From: JBLHRE01 sp047625765
GTDB taxonomy: Bacteria > Bacteroidota > Bacteroidia > Flavobacteriales > JBLHRE01
Assembly (NCBI GenBank): GCA_047625765.1
Contig: JBLHRE010000050.1
Coordinates: 1-11,099 of the forward strand
Reading direction: 5' to 3'
DNA: 11,099 nucleotides
This document shows, piece after piece, positions 1 through 6,090 of the stretch. The notes beneath the pieces are model-generated. The model searched no databases. It was not told the DNA's origin and saw only the letters and a program-made list of their open reading frames with translations. The stretch's first letter is position 1; the number at the start of each line of letters is the position of its first letter. The translations under genes and the position numbers were made by a program.

Positions 1-23
1 GTAAATAATGCCCTCAACAATTA

Positions 24-134
24 AAGTAATCTAGAATACAAAGGATTACAAGCATGTATTAATTTATCCTGGAATGGATATGCCAATATTCCCAACAATA
101 TGAAACCTCCGATTTTGATTAATTTCCAGTTTAT
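24..134 (-). other. In-frame open tail after the DUF819 stop (possible small hydrophobic ORF)
   Basis: Directly after the TAG stop of the DUF819 gene the same frame stays open for 37 codons, ending at a TAA (21-23). The translation has a basic start (NWKLIK), a glycine-rich hydrophobic stretch (GGFILLGILAY) and a polar end, so it looks like a short membrane peptide. There is no ATG; only ATA, ATT-like or internal TTG codons could start it. An open run this short is easily chance in AT-rich DNA. It could also be a lost extension of the DUF819 protein. No function is assigned. Confidence 0.15.
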
Positions 135-1529
135 CTAAGAAGCCATTTGCATAAGTATGGTACAAAACCAAGCTGCATAAGTACCTAAAGCATATCCTAA
201 CACCGCAAGCAATACTCCTACAGGTGCTAAAGCTGGATGAAAAGCTGAAGCCACTACAGGTGCAGAAGCTGCTCCTCCAACGTTTGCTTGACTACCTACA
301 GCAACAAAGAAAAATGGTGCTTTAATTAATTTGGCAACCCCCAACAAAACAATTACATGAATCAACATCCAAACGATTCCAATAAAGAACAATCCTAGAT
401 TTTCAAAAATTGCAGTAATATCCATTTTCATCCCAATTGTTGCAACTAAAACATACAAGAAGGCACTACCAACTCTAGAAGCACCTACACCTTCGTACTT
501 TCTTAATTTTGTAAACGACAGGGCTAAGCCCCCAGTAGTTGCAACAACTATGATCCAGAAAAAACCACTTGTTAAACTAAATTTAGATAGATGAGGTGCG
601 TTTTCTTGCATCCATGGAGCTACTATATCGGCTACCAAATGTGCGAACCCTGTCACACCTAGACCAATACCAACAATTACCATTAAGTCCGTTAGCGTTG
701 GTGTTTTGGAGTTTTGCTTTTGAAAATCCTCCATCTTATGCTTCAAAGCATCAATTGCTGTAGAGTCTGCTTTTAATTTTTTGTCAATCAATTTAGACTT
801 ACCAGCACCGTAAAGCAAAAAGGCCATCCAAATATTTGCGACAATTACGTCTACAGTAATCATTGCACTGAATAATTTATCCGAAGCTCCAAACACCTCT
901 TTCATTGCGGTTTGATTTGCCCCGCCTCCAATCCACGATCCTGCCACTGTAGACAAGCCTCTCCACACTGCATCTGGACCAGAACCTCCTACTAAATCTG
1001 GATTGATATAAGATATTGTAAGAATGGCTAAAGGTCCTCCAATAACGATTCCAACAGTCCCTGCCAAGAACATAATAATAGCTTTAGGCCCAAGATTTAT
1101 AATTGCTTTAAGATCGATGCTTAATGTAAGTAACACCAAAGAAGCAGGCAGCATGTATCGAGAAGCAACAAAATACAGCGAAGATTTTTGTTTGAATTGA
1201 GACACCTCATCTATACCAATACTATTGGTGTTCAAAAATGCCAACCACTCCTTTCTAGACATTCCTTCAGGAACAATCAATCCTTTGTCTTTTAAGAAAC
1301 TAGTTAAAGAATCTACGTCAATCCATTCTGGAGCAATGATACCCAATGAATTGAAAATTGAAGGCAAGAAATAGCACAACAATAACATTGGTATGTACTT
1401 GTAAAAAGCCTTGTAATGGGACTTACTACTCGATGCTGTAACAAAAATAATAGCTAGCAATCCTAGTAAGACTGCCAACACTGTAGCATCGTTGGTAAAT
1501 AAGGGTGGGAATTTAAATACTTCTTGCAT
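135..1529 (-). CDS. DUF819 family integral membrane protein
   Basis: This is a polytopic inner-membrane protein of the DUF819 (YjcL-like) family, whose substrate is not known. From the ATG at 1529 it has 464 residues. The first membrane segment follows a typical TNDATVLAVLLGLLAIIF start, then YKYIPMLLLCYFLPS. Two glycine-rich motifs sit in the two halves, GSWIGGGANQT (about 197-207) and GSQANVGGAASAP (about 412-424). Paired motifs of this kind suggest a two-fold repeated transporter fold; that is inference. A hydrophilic insert of roughly 55 residues lies between the second and third membrane segments, and a charged loop near 250-280 divides the halves. The frame also opens upstream to a TTG at 1577, only 9 nt after the preceding stop. 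I prefer the ATG because family similarity begins just after it. The gene lies 57 nt downstream of the oxygenase gene on the same strand, so they may share a transcript. Confidence 0.85.
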   Translation of the reverse strand: MQEVFKFPPLFTNDATVLAVLLGLLAIIFVTASSSKSHYKAFYKYIPMLLLCYFLPSIFNSLGIIAPEWIDVDSLTSFLKDKGLIVPEGMSRKEWLAFLNTNSIGIDEVSQFKQKSSLYFVASRYMLPASLVLLTLSIDLKAIINLGPKAIIMFLAGTVGIVIGGPLAILTISYINPDLVGGSGPDAVWRGLSTVAGSWIGGGANQTAMKEVFGASDKLFSAMITVDVIVANIWMAFLLYGAGKSKLIDKKLKADSTAIDALKHKMEDFQKQNSKTPTLTDLMVIVGIGLGVTGFAHLVADIVAPWMQENAPHLSKFSLTSGFFWIIVVATTGGLALSFTKLRKYEGVGASRVGSAFLYVLVATIGMKMDITAIFENLGLFFIGIVWMLIHVIVLLGVAKLIKAPFFFVAVGSQANVGGAASAPVVASAFHPALAPVGVLLAVLGYALGTYAAWFCTILMQMAS

Positions 1530-1586
1530 TTCAATATTTTTATCTGGTGCCAAAGAAAAGAAAATAGGATGGGGCAAACAAAAGCT

Positions 1587-2249
1587 TTACAAAAGGAAAC
1601 TCAGATCCTTAGGTGTATGCAGAAGCCAACCCGTTATACTATATCGTGTTGCGTGAGTTTTACAAACTTGATGTTCCAGTTCAGCACTTTTAAAAATAAC
1701 CAACCTTCCTGCAAGTGGATCGACTTCTCTTTCTTCTTCTTCGGAGACAAACAATTTTAAATGCCCTCCATCTTCTTCTTTCCAATCTTCGTTTAAGTAG
1801 AGTACCAAAGAGATCGCTCGATTAGAATTGCTCTGAAATTGATCCAAATGTCTTTCGTAAAATGTCTCTGGAGGATAGACAGCAAAATGCGACTCGAAAT
1901 CTGAAAGACCCAAGTAACAATATCTATTTAGCAGTTTAATTAATGTATGAATAGCCTCGGTAAAAGGCAAAACTGCTGCTGCTGGATTCTCCTCATTCAA
2001 CCAACAAATCTGATCGCCTCTAACAGAAGCATCAATTTTATAATCGTTATGCGTGCCAATTCCAGCACGCTTAAACTCACCTAGATCTAACCTTCGAAGT
2101 AGTTCTAATTTTAATTGAAGCACTTCTGCTGGACTGATAAAATCATCCAGAATGGCATATCCCCTATTTGCCAGATCATCAACAAATTCGGGAACGGTTT
2201 CTCTGTCATCTAATGACTGAGCTATCCATTGATTTCCTTTTATTTTCAT
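1587..2249 (-). CDS. 2-oxoglutarate/Fe(II)-dependent prolyl hydroxylase-like oxygenase (PHD2/SM-20 type)
   Basis: This 220-residue cytoplasmic protein is a 2OG-Fe(II) dioxygenase of the prolyl 4-hydroxylase superfamily. The metal triad is visible as H134-x-D136 (ERHLDQF) and H193 (LEHQV), and R202 (TRYSITGW) is placed to bind the 2-oxoglutarate carboxylate. The segment RGDQICWL (77-84) matches the RGDxIxW signature of animal PHD2/EGLN and of the bacterial PPHD enzymes. Established work shows that Pseudomonas PPHD hydroxylates a proline in elongation factor Tu; the same substrate here is inference only. An acidic run (EEEERE, about 170-175) sits between the metal ligands. The start is an ATG with no clear Shine-Dalgarno site, as is usual in Bacteroidota. 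The gene diverges from the deacetylase gene across 71 nt and precedes the DUF819 gene on the same strand. Confidence 0.88.
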   Translation of the reverse strand: MKIKGNQWIAQSLDDRETVPEFVDDLANRGYAILDDFISPAEVLQLKLELLRRLDLGEFKRAGIGTHNDYKIDASVRGDQICWLNEENPAAAVLPFTEAIHTLIKLLNRYCYLGLSDFESHFAVYPPETFYERHLDQFQSNSNRAISLVLYLNEDWKEEDGGHLKLFVSEEEEREVDPLAGRLVIFKSAELEHQVCKTHATRYSITGWLLHTPKDLSFLL

Positions 2250-2320
2250 AGGGTGGTATACCCGTAAAAAAGCTGCTGAAATTAGTCAATATTCCTATGT
2301 TATTTTGGTTAATTTGTAGC

Positions 2321-3223
2321 ATGTTCAAAATTGCTAATTCGTCCCGCTACATCCATCCCTTGCCAAGCAATCATCGATTTCCGATGGCCAAATACGATCT
2401 ACTACCTCAGCAATTGAGCTTAGAAGGTATTGCAGAAAAAAGTGATTTTTTTGAACCCCAACTTTGTGATGAAGAATTCTTATTACAGGCACATACATTA
2501 GCGTACTGGCAAAAACTGAAAACTTTAAGTTTAGACCCCAAGGAGATTAGAAAGACGGGTTTCCCTCTTAGTCAAGAACTTATAGATAGAGAAAGAACAC
2601 TTGTTGAAGGAAGTATACGCTGTGTAGATTATGCTTTTACAGATGGTGTAGCAATGAATATTGCCGGAGGCACACATCATGCTGGCCGAGAAAAAGGAGA
2701 AGGGTTTTGTTTGCTAAATGATTTAGCTATTGCTGGGTATTATGCCTTAAGTAAACCTAATATCAGCAGGGCTTTACAATTAGATTTAGATGTACATCAA
2801 GGAAATGGAACTGCTGACATTTTCAAAAATGAACCAAAGGTTTTTACTTTCAGCATGCATGGGAAAAATAACTTTCCATTAAGAAAAGAACAATCCGATT
2901 TGGATATCCCACTTGATGACCACACCAATGATCAAGAATATCTTGATACACTGGAACAGAATCTTTCTAAAGTAATTGAATCATTTAAGCCTCAATTTAT
3001 CTGTTACCAATCTGGCGTAGACATTTTAGAGACCGATAAACTGGGTAAAATTTCGCTAAGCATTGCTGGTTGCAAAGAAAGAGACCGAATGGTATTTGAA
3101 ACTACTGCAAAGTTAAATATCCCCATTATTGCAGCTATGGGAGGTGGATATTCGCCTAAAATAAAAGACATTATAGAGGCTCATGCCAACACCTACAGAG
3201 TTGCAAAAGACTGTTATTACTAG
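2321..3223 (+). CDS. Histone deacetylase family (class IV-like) zinc amidohydrolase
   Basis: This 300-residue enzyme belongs to the arginase/deacetylase fold of zinc hydrolases, which remove acetyl groups from lysines or small amines. Numbered from the ATG at 2321, the catalytic histidine pair is in GGTHHA (H119, H120). Zinc ligands are D157 and H159 (LDLDVHQGNG) and D234 (SGVDIL), and the transition-state tyrosine is in GGGYS (Y277). The order SGVDILETDKLGKISLS followed by RDRMVFE resembles class IV (HDAC11-like) bacterial members more than AcuC or acetylpolyamine hydrolases. The frame is open eight codons further upstream to an ATG at 2297. I prefer the later ATG because MFKIANSSRYIHPLP is the typical family N-terminus. 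The substrate is unknown. Its stop codon overlaps that of msrB on the other strand, leaving no room for a terminator between them. Confidence 0.9.
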   Translation: MFKIANSSRYIHPLPSNHRFPMAKYDLLPQQLSLEGIAEKSDFFEPQLCDEEFLLQAHTLAYWQKLKTLSLDPKEIRKTGFPLSQELIDRERTLVEGSIRCVDYAFTDGVAMNIAGGTHHAGREKGEGFCLLNDLAIAGYYALSKPNISRALQLDLDVHQGNGTADIFKNEPKVFTFSMHGKNNFPLRKEQSDLDIPLDDHTNDQEYLDTLEQNLSKVIESFKPQFICYQSGVDILETDKLGKISLSIAGCKERDRMVFETTAKLNIPIIAAMGGGYSPKIKDIIEAHANTYRVAKDCYY

Positions 3224-3597
3224 TCTTTCTTTTCTTTAAAATCTAGTGAAACAGAATTCACACAATAACGATCGCCTGTTGGTGCTGGGCCATCTGGAAA
3301 AATATGCCCTAGATGTCCGCCACAATTGGCACAAACTATTTCGGTTCTAATCATTCCTTGACTTACATCGCGATGTGTTGCAACTTTGTCGTTTTTCGAA
3401 TCGTAAAAACTTGGCCAACCACAACCTGCATCAAATTTAGTTTCAGAATCAAAAAGCTCTTCTCCACATCCTTTGCATTGATAAATGCCCGATTCATAAT
3501 GCTTATCGAACTTACCCGTAAAAGGACGTTCGGTGCCTTTTTGTCTTAATACTCTATACTCCTCTTCTGATAATTTATTTTTCCAATCCTTTTCCAT
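3220..3597 (-). CDS. msrB: Peptide-methionine (R)-S-oxide reductase MsrB
   Basis: MsrB reduces the R epimer of methionine sulfoxide in proteins, repairing oxidative damage with electrons normally supplied by thioredoxin. The 125-residue protein is a complete single-domain form with no signal peptide, so it should be cytoplasmic. The four structural zinc cysteines are C41 and C44 (CKGC) and C89 and C92 (CANC). GCGWPSF (58-64) carries C59, in the position of the recycling cysteine of many MsrB enzymes. The catalytic cysteine is C112 in RYCVNS, so this is a cysteine rather than a selenocysteine enzyme. The ATG lies inside the 3' end of the rhomboid gene (23-nt overlap), which suggests co-transcription and perhaps translational coupling. 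The TAG stop shares a CTAG with the convergent deacetylase stop. Confidence 0.97.
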   Translation of the reverse strand: MEKDWKNKLSEEEYRVLRQKGTERPFTGKFDKHYESGIYQCKGCGEELFDSETKFDAGCGWPSFYDSKNDKVATHRDVSQGMIRTEIVCANCGGHLGHIFPDGPAPTGDRYCVNSVSLDFKEKKD

Positions 3598-4309
3598 CTT
3601 CTGTTTTAATTGTTGCTTTGTAATGATATAATACTTTGTACGGTTCTGAATTCGATGTAATATCTGTAACCTCTTTTTTTATTTCCCAGTAGGGTTCTAC
3701 TCCTTCTAAATCATCTTCTTCTACTTCCCATTTGTAATATTTTCTTTGAGGCCCCAAATTTCTAAACACCCACGCCAAAGCCAAGCCAACAAAACCACCC
3801 AATAAATGAGATTCCCAAGAAACACCTTCCTTAATGGGTAATACTCCCCAAATCATACCTCCATAAAGAAAAGCAACAACCAAGGATGTCGCAATAAGTT
3901 GTTTGTTCCTTCTAAGCAATCCGCTGCAAAAAATAAAGCTGGTTATCGCATAAAGCAATCCACTAGCCCCTATATGATAAGATGGTCTTGCAAAAAACCA
4001 CACCAGCAAGCCTGTAAACAAATAGGCCGTTATCCAAACTTGAAAGGCCGACTTTTTATAGAAATAAAATAACATCACTCCCATTATTAACAGCGGAATG
4101 GAATTATTAACCAGATGTGGTATATCTCCATGAATTAAGGGACCTAAGATTACCCCTTTAAGTCCTTCAATTTTTCTTGGATAAATACCAAGATCGGCCA
4201 TATCTACTCCCATTTTGTATTCCAACCATTTTATCACCCATAACAAAGCAACAAATACTACGGGATACCAAAGTTGAAAATTGATACGCTTATGTTCCTT
4301 ATCTGTCAT
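3575..4309 (-). CDS. Rhomboid family intramembrane serine protease
   Basis: Rhomboids cleave transmembrane helices of other proteins inside the membrane. This 244-residue protein has about six hydrophobic segments (roughly 12-30, 50-80, 90-107, 112-131, 138-157 and 166-184). The nucleophile is S116 in the motif GASG (114-117) and the catalytic histidine is H168 in SWESHLLGG. The HxxxN element of the oxyanion region is H65/N69 (HLVNN). A soluble, charged tail of about 60 residues follows the last helix (KWEVEEDDLEGVEPYWEIKKE and onward) and probably lies in the cytoplasm. The ATG at 4309 starts right at the family's N-terminal segment. The gene is first of a leftward pair with msrB and diverges from the TonB-domain lipoprotein. 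Its physiological substrate cannot be read from the sequence. Confidence 0.93.
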   Translation of the reverse strand: MTDKEHKRINFQLWYPVVFVALLWVIKWLEYKMGVDMADLGIYPRKIEGLKGVILGPLIHGDIPHLVNNSIPLLIMGVMLFYFYKKSAFQVWITAYLFTGLLVWFFARPSYHIGASGLLYAITSFIFCSGLLRRNKQLIATSLVVAFLYGGMIWGVLPIKEGVSWESHLLGGFVGLALAWVFRNLGPQRKYYKWEVEEDDLEGVEPYWEIKKEVTDITSNSEPYKVLYHYKATIKTEDGKGLEK

Positions 4310-4328
4310 AATTTTGTTGGGATTCTTT

Positions 4329-4336
4329 TACCTTTG
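4329..4336 (+). promoter_or_regulatory. Bacteroidota-type -7 promoter element for the lipoprotein-rarA pair
   Basis: TACCTTTG is an exact match to the Bacteroidota -7 consensus TAnnTTTG. It lies 16 nt before the chosen ATG at 4353, giving a short leader, which is usual in this phylum. No TTG lies at the expected spacing of about 17-23 nt for the -33 element; the nearest ones are 9-12 nt away. The call therefore rests on the -7 box and its position between divergent genes. Confidence 0.45.
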
Positions 4337-4352
4337 GGCTAAAACAAACCCT

Positions 4353-4802
4353 ATGCCTAAACACTGGAATTGCTTAATTATTTTGGTTTTATTGCTAGCT
4401 TCTTGTTCGTCTAAAGTTACAAATTCGTTTGTAGCAGAGGTAATCGAAACAATAGATAATTCAGAAACACCCCCCTTCTTGAAAAGCTGCGCAGCATTAA
4501 TCAATACTGATGCTCAGGTAGCATGTTCTAACCAAACCATTCTAGATTATATTCAATCGGATATGGATTACCCTTTAAGTGCTAAAAAAATTGGATTGCA
4601 GGACGCAGTAATTATTTCTGATGTTGCCAATCAGTATGGCAATGTGACAGATGTGAAATTAGAGCAAGGCATTGCTACAATGCTTAATAATGAAGCTCTT
4701 AATTTAATCCAAAGCCTACCAAAATTTGTTCCTACTACAAAAAACAAGATTCCTAAACCCTGTAGGAGTAAATTTCCTATTGAATTTAACTTAGAAGATT
4801 AA
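4353..4802 (+). CDS. Lipoprotein with a TonB-type C-terminal domain
   Basis: The product is a predicted 149-residue periplasm-facing lipoprotein. Residues 1-18 (MPKHWNCLIILVLLLASC) form a lipoprotein signal peptide with lipobox LASC, so C18 would be acylated. A cysteine pair follows in the segment LKSCAALINTDAQVACSNQ. The rest (about 66-145) has the TonB C-terminal fold pattern: YPLSAKKIGLQDAV, then GNVTDVKLEQG, NNEALNLIQSLPKF and a final PIEFNL strand. Classical TonB is held by a transmembrane helix and has a long proline-rich spacer; both are missing here. It may be a short periplasmic adaptor rather than an energy transducer, but this is inference. The frame opens upstream to 4281, inside the rhomboid gene; I reject that start because the lipoprotein signal begins at the ATG at 4353. 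rarA starts 7 nt after its stop, so the two probably form an operon. Confidence 0.75.
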   Translation: MPKHWNCLIILVLLLASCSSKVTNSFVAEVIETIDNSETPPFLKSCAALINTDAQVACSNQTILDYIQSDMDYPLSAKKIGLQDAVIISDVANQYGNVTDVKLEQGIATMLNNEALNLIQSLPKFVPTTKNKIPKPCRSKFPIEFNLED

Positions 4803-4809
4803 CCTTATT

Positions 4810-6090
4810 ATGTCACAGGCTCCCTTAGCAGAAAGAATGCGTCCTTCCAATTTAGAGCATTATTTCGGACAAAAACATATTGTTGGAGAAGGTACTGCCT
4901 TAAGAAATAGTATTGAGCAAGGTACTTTGCCATCGCTTATTTTCTGGGGACCTCCTGGTGTTGGTAAAACTACGCTGGGACAAATAATATCGGAACAATT
5001 AGACCGCCCTTTTTACGCCTTAAGTGCTATAAATTCGGGCGTTAAAGATATTCGAGAAGTCATAGAAAAATCTGAGAAGCAAGGATTGTTCGGTGTAAAA
5101 AACCCCATTTTATTTATCGATGAAATTCATCGGTTCAGTAAATCGCAACAAGATTCTTTGCTGAATGCTGTAGAGCGAGGCATTGTAACTTTGGTTGGTG
5201 CTACTACAGAAAACCCTTCATTTGAAGTTATCTCTGCCCTTTTGTCGCGTTGCCAAGTATACATTTTAGAACAATTGGGAAGAGTTGATTTAGAAAATAT
5301 GTTACACCATGCTTTAAAACATGATGTTTTTCTGAAATCAAAAAATGTCGATTTAAAGGAAACTGAAGCTCTTTTAAAAATTTCTGGTGGTGATGGTAGG
5401 AAACTTTTGAATAGTTTGGAATTGGTAGTTAATGCCCAAGGAAAACAGGATGTTATTGAGATAACCAATGACTTGGTACAACAACATGTAACCAGAAACC
5501 TGGTGCAATACGACAAAACAGGAGAGCAACATTACGATATTACTTCTGCTTTTATTAAATCGATAAGAGGCAGCGATCCTAATGCAGCCTTATACTATTT
5601 AGCCGTAATGCTAGAAGGTGGCGAAGATTTAAAATTTATTGCCAGACGTTTGATTATTCTTGCCTCCGAGGATATTGGCAATGCAAATCCAACAGCATTG
5701 ATATTAGCTAATAATTGTTTTCAGGCTGTAAGTACTATTGGGTTTCCAGAGAGTAGGATTATTCTTTCACAATGTGTGACCTATTTGGCTGCTTCATCTA
5801 AAAGTAATGCTTCTTATATGGCTATCAATAAAGCCCAACAATTGGTGAAACAGAACGGTGTTTTGCCTGTTCCATTGGCTTTAAGAAATGCCCCAACCAA
5901 ATTGATGAAAGAGTTGGATTATGGCAAGAATTACCAATACAGCCATGACGGTACCCATAATTTTGTTGCCCAAGAGTTTTTGCCTGATGCTATTAAAGGA
6001 ACCAAGTTCTTTGAGCCTGGAAATAACGAAAGAGAAAATGCGCTTCGCAAATACTTGAAACACTGCTGGGGAGATAAATATGGGTATTGA
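4810..6090 (+). CDS. rarA: Replication-associated recombination protein RarA (MgsA), AAA+ ATPase
   Basis: RarA is a clamp-loader-like AAA+ ATPase that acts at stalled replication forks and is related to eukaryotic WRNIP1/Mgs1. The 426-residue length is normal for the family. Walker A is GPPGVGKT (47-54) and Walker B is LFIDEIHRF (101-109). Sensor 1 lies in GATTENPSFEV (130-140). The arginine finger region is SALLSRC with R147, and the sensor 2 arginine is R197 in GDGRKLLN. The C-terminal part contains the RarA oligomerisation domain, with the characteristic ITSAFIKSIRGSDPNAALYY (244-263), ARRLIILASEDIGNANP and LPVPLALRNAPTKLMKELDYG. All key residues are present. The ATG is 7 nt after the lipoprotein stop. 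The TGA stop abuts the stop of the convergent T9SS gene with no gap. Confidence 0.97.
   Translation: MSQAPLAERMRPSNLEHYFGQKHIVGEGTALRNSIEQGTLPSLIFWGPPGVGKTTLGQIISEQLDRPFYALSAINSGVKDIREVIEKSEKQGLFGVKNPILFIDEIHRFSKSQQDSLLNAVERGIVTLVGATTENPSFEVISALLSRCQVYILEQLGRVDLENMLHHALKHDVFLKSKNVDLKETEALLKISGGDGRKLLNSLELVVNAQGKQDVIEITNDLVQQHVTRNLVQYDKTGEQHYDITSAFIKSIRGSDPNAALYYLAVMLEGGEDLKFIARRLIILASEDIGNANPTALILANNCFQAVSTIGFPESRIILSQCVTYLAASSKSNASYMAINKAQQLVKQNGVLPVPLALRNAPTKLMKELDYGKNYQYSHDGTHNFVAQEFLPDAIKGTKFFEPGNNERENALRKYLKHCWGDKYGY

Noticed and set aside
1530..1577. TTG start adding 16 residues to the DUF819 protein
   Set aside because: The extra residues are not hydrophobic, family similarity begins after the ATG at 1529, and a TTG start is less likely.
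1524..1760. Rightward 78-codon frame across the DUF819/oxygenase junction
   Set aside because: It is antisense to two well-supported genes and its translation is low-complexity (KWIDFSFFFFGD).
2255..2262. GGTATACC palindrome just before the oxygenase start as an operator
   Set aside because: Eight bases are too few to separate from chance and there is no second copy nearby.
2297..2320. TATTTTGG/TAATTTGT upstream of the deacetylase as a -7 promoter box
   Set aside because: Neither matches TAnnTTTG exactly and no suitably spaced TTG lies upstream.
5127..5516. Leftward 129-codon frame
   Set aside because: It lies wholly antisense to the conserved AAA+ core of rarA, and its cysteine- and serine-rich translation matches no family I know.
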